64,000 bases of DNA from Geothermobacter ehrlichii. Lineage in GTDB: Bacteria; Desulfobacterota; Desulfuromonadia; Desulfuromonadales; Geothermobacteraceae. A model generated the notes under the pieces. That model did not search any database. It was not told where the DNA came from and saw only the letters and a program-made list of their open reading frames with translations. The first letter of the stretch is position 1. Each line of letters opens with the position of its first letter. Shown piece by piece: positions 39,524 to 48,990 of the stretch. The stretch lies in the NCBI RefSeq assembly GCF_008124615.1, contig NZ_VNIB01000012.1, positions 1-64,000 of the forward strand, in the 5' to 3' direction. A program made the position numbers and the translations under genes.

Positions 39524-40507
39524 ATGGAGAAAAATAAACATGTTGAACTTGTCCAAACATCCCTGCCCCCTGCCTTCGCGCCGGACCTAACTGACCTGCT
39601 TGCCGACTGGCTCAACCTCGATGTCGCCAACGGGGACGCCTGCGCCGACACCCTGAAGACCTACCAGGGACAGATCCAGAGCTGGCTGGCTTGGTGCGGC
39701 GAGAATAATGTCCATCCCGGACAGGCCACAACCGAGGATGTCAAAGCCTGGCGGAAGGCCCTGATCGCCGCCGGCGCGAAGCCCTCGACGATCTCGCTCA
39801 AGCTGACCACCATCCGCAGGTTTTACCAGTCCGCTGTGGACAGGGGACTGATCGACAAGAACCCGGCAGCCAACGTCAGGGCCCCTCGGGAACGCCGGGC
39901 CAGAAGGGAGCAGATGAAATACCTGTCGGCGGGCGAGGCGGAACTTCTGTTCCGCGCCATCCCGACAGATGGCGGTATCAAGGCCCTGCGGGACCGGGCC
40001 ATGATCGGCCTGATGGCACTGGAGGGCCTTCGCCGGGTTGAGATCGTTCGGGCCTGCGTTTCCGATATTGAGGGGAGCGGGCAGGACATGCGGCTGCTGA
40101 TCCACGGCAAGGGCAAGGACCGTTTTATCTACCCAAGGGAGGACACGGCCCAGGCTCTGGCGGACTACCTGGTTGCGCGTGGCCCTGTTGTCGGAGACGA
40201 ACTGGGGGAACCCCTTTTTGTCCAAATCCGCAAGGGTGGTCATCCCGAAGGCCGGATTACCAGACAAGGCGTGAACTCGGTCATCAACCATTATCTGCTG
40301 AAGGCCGGCCTGAAGCGGGAGGGGGTTTCCTGCCATGCGTTGCGCCACACCTGCGGGGCCCTGCTCTACCAGGCAACGAGGGACATTCGGGCCGTTCAGG
40401 AAACACTCGGGCACAGCAGCATTTCCACTTCCGCCGGCTATGCCCACATCGTCGAGCGTGGGCAGGCACGTTACACGCGGCAGATTCCGGTGGAGCTGAA
40501 GAGGTGA
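39524..40507 (+). CDS. Tyrosine recombinase/integrase (XerC-like)
   Basis: This site-specific recombinase of 327 residues has an N-terminal SAM-like core-binding domain (about 20-110). The catalytic domain shows Arg in LEGLRRVEIVRA, Lys in IHGKGKDRF, HALRHTCG (H-x-x-R), the second His in LGHSSIS and the likely nucleophile Tyr in SAGYAHIVERG. The ATG at 39524 is preferred. It is immediately followed by repeat copy 1, and its 3' end is duplicated at 49997-50325. The repeats are likely its recombination sites. Confidence 0.9.
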   Translation: MEKNKHVELVQTSLPPAFAPDLTDLLADWLNLDVANGDACADTLKTYQGQIQSWLAWCGENNVHPGQATTEDVKAWRKALIAAGAKPSTISLKLTTIRRFYQSAVDRGLIDKNPAANVRAPRERRARREQMKYLSAGEAELLFRAIPTDGGIKALRDRAMIGLMALEGLRRVEIVRACVSDIEGSGQDMRLLIHGKGKDRFIYPREDTAQALADYLVARGPVVGDELGEPLFVQIRKGGHPEGRITRQGVNSVINHYLLKAGLKREGVSCHALRHTCGALLYQATRDIRAVQETLGHSSISTSAGYAHIVERGQARYTRQIPVELKR

Positions 40508-40563
40508 GAGAATCAGGCAGCTCAAAGCGTTCTTATACTTCTGGGGTAGTGCATCGATGACAA

Positions 40564-40755
40564 CCTTGACAATGCGATAAAAAAGCGCTAACAAAAAGCT
40601 GTTATATAGGAGGGGGATTATGACACGATGAGCAAAAGCCGTCCGGGGAGCAACCCAACCGGACGGCTTTTTGTTTTTTTTCTCCGAGATGGAAAAACGT
40701 GGACAAATATTGGAATCCGTTGCTGTTGATGAGCAGACATAGCAGTGTAATTTGT
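40564..40755 (+). repeat. Recombination-site-like repeat, copy 1 (full length)
   Basis: It contains, in order: TTGACA; GCTAACAAAAAGCTGTTATA; AGGAGGGGGATT; the mini-ORF ATG-ACA-CGA-TGA; a terminator hairpin (AAAGCCGTCCGG / CCGGACGGCTTTTTG); and TTGGAATCCG with an imperfect inverted repeat around GATGAGCAGACATA. It starts about 55 bases after the integrase stop. It aligns with copies at 50387, 20952 (inverted) and 19921 (inverted). Confidence 0.85.
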
Positions 40756-40806
40756 CCGCAAGCCCCCCTAACACATTGATATCAAAGCCCTAAAAGAGCG
40801 ACAAGC

Positions 40807-41181
40807 GTGGAACGGGAATGGATGCAAGTAGGCCATCCATATAAAGCAATGAGAGAGACAATTAAAATATTTGGGAAAATGAATGTATCTTTAATAGATA
40901 GAGTGAAGGGCTTCTTTTCCAAGGATAAATTCGGATATTGGTTTAACCACTTTGCCGACGAAGAGAAGAAACAGGCGGCAATGGATGCTATCGGGCTGGC
41001 AAAGATCATTGCTGCAGACACAGACGCAGAAAGCGAAAAAAGAAAAATCGTAGCGGAGTACATTCTCAAACAACGAATAGCCAAGCTACAAGCTAAGGCA
41101 ACTCTGGTCGCCGCGATAATTGGAGCCGTCCTAGGAGGATTAATAACTGGAATTATTTCTTTTCTTGTTAACTACTATTAG
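40807..41181 (+). CDS. Small protein with C-terminal membrane anchor
   Basis: The 124-residue AT-rich gene encodes a charged helical region and a C-terminal hydrophobic segment (LVAAIIGAVLGGLITGIISF). It is the first gene after repeat copy 1, in cassette-like position. The start is GTG at 40807, with ATG alternatives at 40822 and 40882. The function is unknown. Confidence 0.55.
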   Translation: MEREWMQVGHPYKAMRETIKIFGKMNVSLIDRVKGFFSKDKFGYWFNHFADEEKKQAAMDAIGLAKIIAADTDAESEKRKIVAEYILKQRIAKLQAKATLVAAIIGAVLGGLITGIISFLVNYY

Positions 41182-41307
41182 TGGTTTCACCGCAAGTGTC
41201 CATGAAAGATCATCCATCTTTTGCAGATTGTGAACATATATACTGGCACATCGCTAAGACAATCCATGATCGCGTTATTTGAGCACATACCAAAACGAGA
41301 CATAGTC

Positions 41308-42276
41308 ATGAAATATTTCTGCATGACGTTATGTCTTTTCTTCTTTTTGTTTACTGATACAGCAGTCTACTCAATGGATCTCTGTCGCGCATCGAACGTC
41401 ATTGACGGAGACAGCTTAACCATTAAATGCCAGAGATATAATGGCATTATTGGTCTCTATGGTGTTGACGCTCCTGAATTGACTCAAGCATATGGAAATG
41501 AAGCAAAGAATTACCTATTCAATCTCGTCAAAAACAAGCAATTAATAATTATAAGCATGTTTCATAAACAAAAAAAAGCAAGTATCGTTTTTGAGAATGG
41601 GAAAAGCTTGAATGCTCAACTCATTCTTAATGGCTATGCTTGGGCAGACAAAAACGAGAGAAGCCCTAGCAGCCGTTATTTAAAATTTGAAAAGGAAGCG
41701 CGAAAAAGCAAAAAAGGTTTATGGGCAATTGAAAACAATGTCCAACCTTGGGTTTATAGATTACGCTATAACCTTGCTGACGACGAGGAAAAAGTTTTGA
41801 ACAACCTGGAAACAAGCAAATTCAACCAGGAACAAAAAAAACATGGGCACTCCAGTCAAAGCAACAAGTATTCTAATTATAGTGAGTGCTTCTACGCAGA
41901 ATATAGCAAGGCAGTTGGTGGCTCCAGTGCAAAAACAGCATCAGGGGCTATTATAAACTTAAAAATTGGAACATCAGTCGCACAAACAATTTGTGATGCT
42001 ATGTTTGGCGTTAAAAGAAAAACGACTAAAAGAAAGATAAGCAAGGCAATTAAATGTAGGTCAGACTATACATGTAGAATTGGTTATATGTGCATGAAAA
42101 AACCATATCGTTCTGAAGGAATCTGTGTAAAACGAGTTGATAAATATGGCATTCAGTCTTTTGATCCTCCCCAAGCCGACAGTGTGGGACCAAGACTAGA
42201 CGAAGGCTGTATATCTAGCGTAGATTGCCCGACTGGATTCAGATGTGATCCATTTTACAAGCAATGCGTAAAATGA
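41308..42276 (+). CDS. Exported SNase-like (thermonuclease-fold) protein with Cys-rich tail
   Basis: A signal peptide (MKYFCMTLCLFFFLFTDTAV) is followed by an SNase-like OB fold (CRASNVIDGDSLTIKC, then LYGVDAPELTQAYG and GLWA). Some catalytic Arg positions of thermonucleases look altered, so activity is uncertain. The C-terminal third has several Cys motifs (CRSDYTCRIGYMC, then CISSVDCPTGFRCDPFYKQC). The gene is AT-rich cargo. The ATG at 41308 is chosen for the signal peptide. Confidence 0.75.
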   Translation: MKYFCMTLCLFFFLFTDTAVYSMDLCRASNVIDGDSLTIKCQRYNGIIGLYGVDAPELTQAYGNEAKNYLFNLVKNKQLIIISMFHKQKKASIVFENGKSLNAQLILNGYAWADKNERSPSSRYLKFEKEARKSKKGLWAIENNVQPWVYRLRYNLADDEEKVLNNLETSKFNQEQKKHGHSSQSNKYSNYSECFYAEYSKAVGGSSAKTASGAIINLKIGTSVAQTICDAMFGVKRKTTKRKISKAIKCRSDYTCRIGYMCMKKPYRSEGICVKRVDKYGIQSFDPPQADSVGPRLDEGCISSVDCPTGFRCDPFYKQCVK

Positions 42277-42445
42277 AGACCTTTTATATCAAGTAAGAAA
42301 CGATCCTTTTTTTCAACCTTGAAAGGAAAGCAAAATCAAAAAAATGGGCTTTGGTCGACAAAAAACCCAGCACCGCCATGGAAAAGCCCAATGTTTATAA
42401 AAACACGACTTATATAAATACGAAATTTTGCTATACGCTTACAAT

Positions 42446-42541
42446 ATGAACGATCAAAAAAATCAAGCTACACAAATTAGGAATATTGGCGACGCAAGGA
42501 TTCAAAACAGCACAAAGACGAGAACGTCTAATACAAGCTAA
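42446..42541 (+). CDS. Possible 31-residue peptide upstream of nurA-herA
   Basis: The frame is ATG...TAA encoding MNDQKNQATQIRNIGDARIQ and a Ser/Thr-rich tail. A TATACG/TACAAT-like AT-rich element lies just upstream, but no clear ribosome binding site is seen. It may be noncoding leader. The rest of 42277-42645 shows nothing firm. Confidence 0.25.
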   Translation: MNDQKNQATQIRNIGDARIQNSTKTRTSNTS

Positions 42542-42645
42542 ATTACGAAGTTATTTTTTTATAAAAAATCATTGTTTAGTTTTCTACATGTTCGCTAGGC
42601 GTCAAAAGTGAACTGTCACAGCAGCGATATTTCAATGGATAACAT

Positions 42646-43788
42646 ATGATCGACCCAGCCAGTCAAGCGCAGCTGAAAGAGGCGATTGCTGATTGCATTA
42701 GCACCGACCAAGGGGTGCTAGATATCCTGCGGAAAGAGATCCGTCCTCTAAAAAGCGCCACACGCCGAATTCAGCTACGAGCCACAACATCGATTTCGCT
42801 AGTAGGCACCGATGGTGGCAACAATCAACTTCACTTCGACCCTTTTCTAATTCAGTTGATCAGGGTGGTGGACAGCAGCAACAACGAGTACTGTCTGGAG
42901 GCAGTCTCCCCCACAACGCCAATTCAGAAGCTCAACAATCGTCAATTTGCCGTGGACGGGTCGCCGCGCACAGCTCTTGGCGAGATGATGGCCTTTCTGG
43001 AGGTGGACAGTTTACCGGCGCTTTCCCACATGATTCGGCCAACCGACAAAGGTAAACCGGTCTCCCCTAGCTGGGTCCAGGTCTACCGGGAGCTGGTCGA
43101 GTGGGCGATCCTGTTCGCTATCCTGAAGAAGGATTTCGGAACCGACACCCTGATTGTTTGCGACGGCTTGTTACGCAGCAAGGTCTTCGCTAAGGATCTG
43201 TTCCAACGCCTGCTTCAAGGCATTAAATCCCGTATCGACTTGCAGTGGAGTAAGAGCCGCCGTCGTGTGTATCTGGCCGGTGTAGCCAAACACAGCAAAG
43301 TGCTTTCACGATACCGCCTCGCTATGGCCCTAGAAGGAGTACTCCAAACCGACTACCCCGCCTACGTAGAGGTGCCACGCGAAGTGGAAGAAAAGGCCTA
43401 CGTCTGGTCGGAGTTCGCACGAGGTGATGACCGCTCCGTGGAAGGCAGGGAGATCAACAAGTTCGTCGGTGGCAAGATGTTCCTAGTGAAGTTCGGCTCA
43501 CATCGCAGCGACCCAGTATGGCCTGTGGACATCTTTGTGCCGCAAGTCGGGGAAGCTCAGGCCATCTTAGGTGCGATGCTCGCTGACGCTATCAATGGCT
43601 TCCCGGTACCCCACTATCCGCTTTGCCTGCAAAAGGCACATGAAAATGCGGCCTTAGTCGATTTTGATTTCGATATTCTGCAAGATTTCATTTACGAGGG
43701 CGTCCGATCTAGTTTAGGCGACGATGCAGAGACCCTAGACGTATTTCATCTTCAGGATGCCGACCCCGCGCAACGCCGGTACGGATAA
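42646..43788 (+). CDS. nurA: NurA-type nuclease (HerA partner)
   Basis: This 380-residue NurA-domain protein shows the metal-binding Asp in SLVGTDGGNNQLHF near residue 52 and a second Asp in TLIVCDGLLRSKVFAKD. A C-terminal region has FGSHRSDPVWPVDIFVP. NurA is a 5'-3' exo/endonuclease that works in complex with the HerA translocase. The HerA-like gene begins 16 bases downstream with a good AAGGAGGG site. The context suggests DNA end processing used for phage defence rather than the archaeal repair role. Confidence 0.85.
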   Translation: MIDPASQAQLKEAIADCISTDQGVLDILRKEIRPLKSATRRIQLRATTSISLVGTDGGNNQLHFDPFLIQLIRVVDSSNNEYCLEAVSPTTPIQKLNNRQFAVDGSPRTALGEMMAFLEVDSLPALSHMIRPTDKGKPVSPSWVQVYRELVEWAILFAILKKDFGTDTLIVCDGLLRSKVFAKDLFQRLLQGIKSRIDLQWSKSRRRVYLAGVAKHSKVLSRYRLAMALEGVLQTDYPAYVEVPREVEEKAYVWSEFARGDDRSVEGREINKFVGGKMFLVKFGSHRSDPVWPVDIFVPQVGEAQAILGAMLADAINGFPVPHYPLCLQKAHENAALVDFDFDILQDFIYEGVRSSLGDDAETLDVFHLQDADPAQRRYG

Positions 43789-43803
43789 GTAAGGAGGGAC
43801 AAC

Positions 43804-45915
43804 ATGACAGATCTCCAGCTCTTTCCCAAGGAAAAGGTCGTAGGAATTTTCCGAGGCTTCCAACAAGGAGGCATGGAGTTCCACGCCGACCTAGTCTTGC
43901 CGTACCGGAACGAGTTCCAGAACATCCCGATGCACGGACAATTCCTACTTGTGCAATTGGAGACGCCCGATGAGGCTGTGTTAGGCCGCATCGCCTCTTT
44001 ATCCTCGGAGGGCAAATTGTCTTTTGGTTCCGGCGAAGAGTTCAACATTCGCGCGGTCCGTGAGGATCGGCCGATTCCCGAAGATCTTAGGGAGCAATAC
44101 CTGAAATATAGGGTTAACATCCGAGTTCTTGGCGTACTGCGGCGTAATGGCAAAGGTCTGACCTTCGTCCCGTCGCATCGACGGCTCCCGCATGTAGGCA
44201 GCAAGGTAGCCTTTCCGAGCGATGAGGTGCTACGCGAGATCGCCGGCCACAACATCAATGGGGCGCCCATCGGCCACCTAGCCTTCGGCGAGTACATATA
44301 TGCAGCAGGAAACAGTTCATTTCAGTCACAAGAGTGGATGCAGGTGGTTTCTCCGGAGGTATTGGTTCGATTCCCGATAGAATCTCTTGTATCTCGCCGC
44401 AGTTTCATCTTTGCACGAGCTGGGTTTGGCAAATCCAATCTCAACAAGCTTCTTTTCTCGAAGCTTTATGAGAGAACGCCCTTCGTTACAAAACGCGCTG
44501 GCAAGCAAGTTCCCGTAGGCACCGTGATTTTCGACCCCGATGGTGAATATTTCTGGCCTGACGACAAGGGCCGTCCTGGTCTATGCGATGTTCCCGCCCT
44601 TGAGGACAAAGTTGTTGTTTTTACTGACAAGAAAAATCCAAGCCCCTTCTACCAATCGTTTGTCGCCGGCGGCATCAAGCTAGACATTCGCCGTCTACGC
44701 CCAAGCGATGTAATCGCAATTGCGCTCGGACCAGAACGTCAAGAGCAGCAAAATGTTCGGAAGTTGCGTGGGCTTCCACAGGCCAAATGGCAGGAATTGG
44801 TTGATTTGATTGATGCCAACGGCAACTCTGCAGATCTGGGTGAGCTCAAAAAGCTTCTCGATCTGCAAGACTCTCAAGAGGCTGAAGCGCTCGCTGCTAG
44901 AGGCAACATGACCACAATCGTGAAGATGCTACATGACAAAAGCAGCCAACTCATGGACATGCTGGTTCATGCGCTCTCCGAGGGGAAATTGTGTGTTATT
45001 GACGTCTCGCAGATGCGCGGTGGCCAGTCGTTGGTGCTCTCGGGTCTGATCTTGCGCCGGATCTTCGATCGGAACCAGCAGGAGTTCACAGCGGCCGATC
45101 CAAAGACCATCCCGACGATCGCAGTTGTCGAAGAGGCACAGTCGGTGTTGAACGAAAATGCACCGGCTGCCGAACCCTATATCGCCTGGGTGAAGGAGGG
45201 TCGTAAGTACGACCTTGGTGCACTGCTGATCACCCAACAGCCAGGCAGCATCCCTTCCGAGATTCTCAGTCAGGGCGACAACTGGTTTATCTTCCATTTG
45301 TTGTCGGCAGCGGATCTCACTTCACTGAAGAAAGCCAATGCCCATTTTAGCGACGATTTGTTGAGCTCTCTTCTCAACGAACCCATCCCGGGGCAAGGTG
45401 TGTTTTGGAGCTCGGTGGGAGGCAAGCCCTATCCAGTCAGCCTTCGCGCACTGTCATTCGAAAAGATGTACTCGATGCGGGACCATGACTACAACAAACC
45501 CGCCGGTCGCACTTACGCTCAGACGCTGCGCAGCATCTTCACTGAAATGAGACAGATTGCAAAGACAGCCCACAATCCCGAAACCAAAGGTACAGGCACA
45601 TTGTTTCCTACAGAGGTAGAAGCAGAAGAAGCCGAACCGGTGGATGTCATGGCAAACATCGAGCAGCGGGCAATTGAAGCATTTCGGGGGGATAAAGACA
45701 TCCGCCAAAAGCTAGAGTCTCCGAACGGCATGCCTTGGTATGGCGTTCAACATTTCCTGATTGACCACCTGCCAGAACACTTGGAAGACCGACGTCAGTT
45801 TGCCTACAATCTTGTCTCAAAAGCCATGACTGCTGTGTTTGGACCACAGCCCGCAGCATGGGAGACCTTTAAGAATCCGACCACGGGGAAAACGTGGATA
45901 AGGGCCAACAAGTGA
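43804..45915 (+). CDS. herA: HerA-like DNA translocase ATPase
   Basis: This 703-residue hexameric FtsK/HerA-type ATPase has an N-terminal beta-rich HAS-barrel region (1-150), Walker A GFGKSNLNK near residue 207, and DPDGEYFWPDDKG. Walker B is IAVVEEAQSV near 440, followed by GALLITQQPGSIPSEIL. It would drive DNA through a ring for the NurA nuclease. A long C-terminal extension (about 560-703) is not part of the core and may contact the methyltransferase or target. It overlaps the methyltransferase gene by 22 bases. Confidence 0.88.
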   Translation: MTDLQLFPKEKVVGIFRGFQQGGMEFHADLVLPYRNEFQNIPMHGQFLLVQLETPDEAVLGRIASLSSEGKLSFGSGEEFNIRAVREDRPIPEDLREQYLKYRVNIRVLGVLRRNGKGLTFVPSHRRLPHVGSKVAFPSDEVLREIAGHNINGAPIGHLAFGEYIYAAGNSSFQSQEWMQVVSPEVLVRFPIESLVSRRSFIFARAGFGKSNLNKLLFSKLYERTPFVTKRAGKQVPVGTVIFDPDGEYFWPDDKGRPGLCDVPALEDKVVVFTDKKNPSPFYQSFVAGGIKLDIRRLRPSDVIAIALGPERQEQQNVRKLRGLPQAKWQELVDLIDANGNSADLGELKKLLDLQDSQEAEALAARGNMTTIVKMLHDKSSQLMDMLVHALSEGKLCVIDVSQMRGGQSLVLSGLILRRIFDRNQQEFTAADPKTIPTIAVVEEAQSVLNENAPAAEPYIAWVKEGRKYDLGALLITQQPGSIPSEILSQGDNWFIFHLLSAADLTSLKKANAHFSDDLLSSLLNEPIPGQGVFWSSVGGKPYPVSLRALSFEKMYSMRDHDYNKPAGRTYAQTLRSIFTEMRQIAKTAHNPETKGTGTLFPTEVEAEEAEPVDVMANIEQRAIEAFRGDKDIRQKLESPNGMPWYGVQHFLIDHLPEHLEDRRQFAYNLVSKAMTAVFGPQPAAWETFKNPTTGKTWIRANK

Positions 45916-47018
45916 CCTACGGCTTTCAGCTCAGCAATACCGCCCTAAACGGGATCTGCCCCTATTTCACGATGTTCCCGCTCGACTTCCCGCTCAACAT
46001 CCTGCAGCGGAAAGCACGAGGAGGCGATGTGGTGCTTGACCCCTTTTGTGGTCGTGGCACCACCAATTTCGCCGCGCGACTCGTCGGCCTGCGGTCCTTG
46101 GGTGTTGATTCCAGTCCAGTTGCCACAGCCATTGCTGCCTCCAAGCTAGTGATGGCGAGCGTCGAGGAAATCCTCGACGAAGCACGGAGGATTCTAGCCG
46201 AACGTGAGGCGAGTCACATACCGGAGGGCGAGTTTTGGCAATGGGCGTTTGATCCAACCGTGCTGGACGCGCTGTGTCGATTCCGGGAGGCATTCCTAGA
46301 GGATTGCACATCAGACGCCCGCATTGCGCTCCGCGGCATAGTCCTAGGCGCGTTGCACGGCCCAAAACAAAAGACTTTCCCTAGCTATTTCTCTAACCAA
46401 TGTCCCCGCACCTACGCCCCCAAGCCTGCTTATGCTACGCGCTATTGGCGGGAGCGTGGGCTTGTACCTGAACCCATCGATGTCCTAGCCGTGATCAAAC
46501 GCCGAGCGAAACGTTACTACAGCATGTCATCCGATACCACTGGAGCAGTACGATTGGCAGACAGCCGGAAGGCCGAGTCCCTCCAGCCGGAATCACCAGA
46601 TACCCGCTTCAATTGGGTCATTACTTCGCCTCCGTATTACGGTATGCGGACCTACATTCCCGATCAGTGGCTCCGTAATTGGTTTGTCGGTGGCCCCGAC
46701 GTTGTCAACTACACCAATTGCAATCAAATTGTTCATTCTAGCCCCGAGGAATATTCTGCGGACCTGCGTCGAGTATGGCGCAATGCAAAGAACGTTAGTG
46801 TGGAAAATGCAATAATGGTCATTCGATTCGGCGGAATCACAGACAGACGCGCCAATCCGCTGGATCTCATTAAGAGTTCCCTCAATGACAGCGGTTGGCG
46901 GATTACAACAATAAAAAAAGCGGGCACTGCAACCGAAGGGAAGCGGCAGGCTGACTCTTTCTTGCGGAAGAGGTCAACCCCTATGACCGAGTACGACATT
47001 TGGACGGTTAGGCAATAG
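45894..47018 (+). CDS. DNA methyltransferase (N4/N6 amino type)
   Basis: SAM-binding motif I (DPFCGRGTTNFAA, near residue 43) precedes catalytic motif IV (VITSPPYYG, near 243), an order seen in many beta-class N4-cytosine or N6-adenine methylases. The length is 374 residues. It is co-transcribed with nurA and herA, so it probably protects self DNA from the NurA-HerA nuclease. No conventional restriction endonuclease gene is adjacent. The GTG start at 45894 overlaps herA; GTG at 45912 is an alternative. Confidence 0.85.
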   Translation: MDKGQQVTYGFQLSNTALNGICPYFTMFPLDFPLNILQRKARGGDVVLDPFCGRGTTNFAARLVGLRSLGVDSSPVATAIAASKLVMASVEEILDEARRILAEREASHIPEGEFWQWAFDPTVLDALCRFREAFLEDCTSDARIALRGIVLGALHGPKQKTFPSYFSNQCPRTYAPKPAYATRYWRERGLVPEPIDVLAVIKRRAKRYYSMSSDTTGAVRLADSRKAESLQPESPDTRFNWVITSPPYYGMRTYIPDQWLRNWFVGGPDVVNYTNCNQIVHSSPEEYSADLRRVWRNAKNVSVENAIMVIRFGGITDRRANPLDLIKSSLNDSGWRITTIKKAGTATEGKRQADSFLRKRSTPMTEYDIWTVRQ

Positions 47019-47040
47019 AACTACGAATTCTAGGGTTGTT

Positions 47041-47240
47041 GCCACTGCGAACCGCCAACAAGTCGTTCATCTGATAGGCATCCCAGAGATGTTTGTCCTG
47101 GCCAATCGTATCGACTGGGTGGTCTTCGATCAGGAGTTCGGTGCCCTCTATTCCGAGAAAGGCCGTCCCGGCAAACCGACCCGGCCGATGGTGGGCCTGC
47201 ACTACCTGAAACACGCCTTTGACGAAAGTGAGCTGAAGCA
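47041..47240 (+). pseudogene. IS5-like (DUF772) transposase N-terminal fragment
   Basis: The frame encodes LANRIDWVVFDQEFGALYSE followed by KGRPGKPTRPMVGLHYLKH. This is the conserved N-terminal DUF772 segment of IS5-group transposases (IDW, YSEKGRP, MVGLHYLKH). Homology stops near 47240 and no catalytic DDE domain follows. The rest of the gap to 47817 holds no recognisable gene. Confidence 0.65.
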
Positions 47241-47817
47241 TTGCACAACAATCTCTTTCACTATGGCTTGCTTTCAAAGAGCAGGTACGGCTCAAATCGG
47301 CGTTTTTGTCGCCCAGAATTGCCTTGGCGGCTCTTGTGGAACGCATAACTTCTCTAGAGCCAAGCTTTGGATGTCAATTAAGTCTCATCTGAGAGTAAGT
47401 TGCCGAGTTTTTCGGGGACGACTAGCATAGTTTGATTTTTTTGAGAAATTTTTGAGATCAAGTCCATACAATAGTCCCCAAAATGGTGTGGATTTGCATG
47501 CTACGTAGGTGATGAGGCACGGTGACTAGCCCCAAAAAAGTGCTATTGATCGTTGTCTGGGTTGGACGGTCGAAATAACCCATGAGCGTATTCTTGGTGC
47601 TTTCAGGGTGAAATATATAAATCCTGCTACAGATGCGTGATTGCCAGTGAAGGCTGGAGAGGAAATGATGACGCTAAATAAATTGGATGATTTGGAAAAA
47701 AAGGATTAGTGCCGGATCGGAATGCTCTAGGCATAGCATGAAGTGGAATCACGGTAGGCCGCCAAGCTAAATGATGGGGAGAGATAATAAATAGTTATGT
47801 GTAAGGAGGAGAAAAGA

Positions 47818-48879
47818 ATGCGTGGAAAAATAATTCAACTTGCAATTATTTGTTTTGCTTGTTTGGCAATAACGGCATGTGAAAAATTAGCTGGCCCGAG
47901 TCCAAATGAAGTTTTGAACCAATATTTGGATGCCTGCCTAAAAGGAAGATACGAGGAATCCTATTCTTATGTGTCTGCCGCAGATAAGGCAGTAAAGGAT
48001 TTACAAAGTTATCTCAAGGAAAATGAGAAAAAAAATAGTCCATTCACTGAAGCAATTGTCAGCAAGGTGTCATACAAGATTTTAAGCCTTGAAAAATCAG
48101 AAAAGACAGCTACAGCAAATGTCGAGATAACTTTGCCAGACTTTGGATCAATCTTTTCCGATGTTATGGGGGCCGCATTCAAATCGGCTTTTGGTGGTGG
48201 AGACGAAAAGGAGATGGAAAAAATATTGGCCAAAAAGTTTGAAAGTGGTGAAGTTCCACTGACAACCAAGAAAGAAACCTTCAATTTGGTAAAGGAAGAA
48301 GACGGCTGGAAGGTGTTTTTGGACTGGAAAGCCGAAAAAATTAAAAAAGAAAGACAGGCAAAGATTCAGGCACTTTTGGCTGAAGCAGAAGAGCTAAAGA
48401 AATCAAAGAAACTCCATGGGGCAGTCAAGAAATATGAACAGATTTTAGAGCTTGATTCAGAAATGGTTGACGCTAAAGAAGGTCTTAAAGAAACAAAAAA
48501 AGAGATAAAATCATTTGAGAAAAAACAAGCGTATATAAAAAAAGTAGTACTTTATGACCTAAAAGCTAGATATTACGACACATTTTTAGAAAAAAAGGTT
48601 CCAGGCGTTGAGTTTAAGATAAAAAATAAAGGCGATAAGACCCTAAAAAAAGTAGAAGTAACTGTATATTTTAAAGATGCAAATGGCACCATAATTGCCG
48701 AGGAAGATTATTATCCTGTTTTGGTCACAAAATATTCGTTCGGCGGCAATAACAAGCCACTCAAACCAAACTATATATGGCAAATGGAAAGAGGTAAATT
48801 CTATAAAGCAGATTCTGTCCCGAGTGAATGGAAAGAAGGTTCTGTTTCCGCGAAGATTACCAACATAGAATTTGAATAA
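47818..48879 (+). CDS. Lipoprotein with DUF4878-like domain
   Basis: The 353-residue precursor has a lipobox (CLAITAC, cysteine near residue 20). An NTF2-like DUF4878-style region follows (SPNEVLNQYLDACLKGRYEE). A Lys/Glu-rich coiled coil (about 170-240) leads to a C-terminal beta domain (GVEFKIKNKGDKTLKKVEVT). The start is taken at 47818, eight bases after AAGGAGGAG. An attC-like site follows 11 bases after the stop. The function is unknown. Confidence 0.65.
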   Translation: MRGKIIQLAIICFACLAITACEKLAGPSPNEVLNQYLDACLKGRYEESYSYVSAADKAVKDLQSYLKENEKKNSPFTEAIVSKVSYKILSLEKSEKTATANVEITLPDFGSIFSDVMGAAFKSAFGGGDEKEMEKILAKKFESGEVPLTTKKETFNLVKEEDGWKVFLDWKAEKIKKERQAKIQALLAEAEELKKSKKLHGAVKKYEQILELDSEMVDAKEGLKETKKEIKSFEKKQAYIKKVVLYDLKARYYDTFLEKKVPGVEFKIKNKGDKTLKKVEVTVYFKDANGTIIAEEDYYPVLVTKYSFGGNNKPLKPNYIWQMERGKFYKADSVPSEWKEGSVSAKITNIEFE

Positions 48880-48889
48880 TGAAAACATG

Positions 48890-48956
48890 CACATAACAAC
48901 CGCATCAACTCGGACTGGCAATTCCGCTGCGCTCCATTGCCAGCCGGTTATGCGGC
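48890..48956 (+). repeat. Integron attC-like site
   Basis: Outer boxes CATAAC (48892) and GTTATG (48947) are inverted, with an inner stem CTGGCAAT / ATTGCCAG and a central CCGCTGCGCTCC loop region. The size (about 65 bases) and the position just after a stop codon match integron cassette attC sites. No intI gene is in the window. Confidence 0.6.
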
Positions 48957-48990
48957 CATAAGAAACCTGTTGCGCCATAAGGAGGATACA

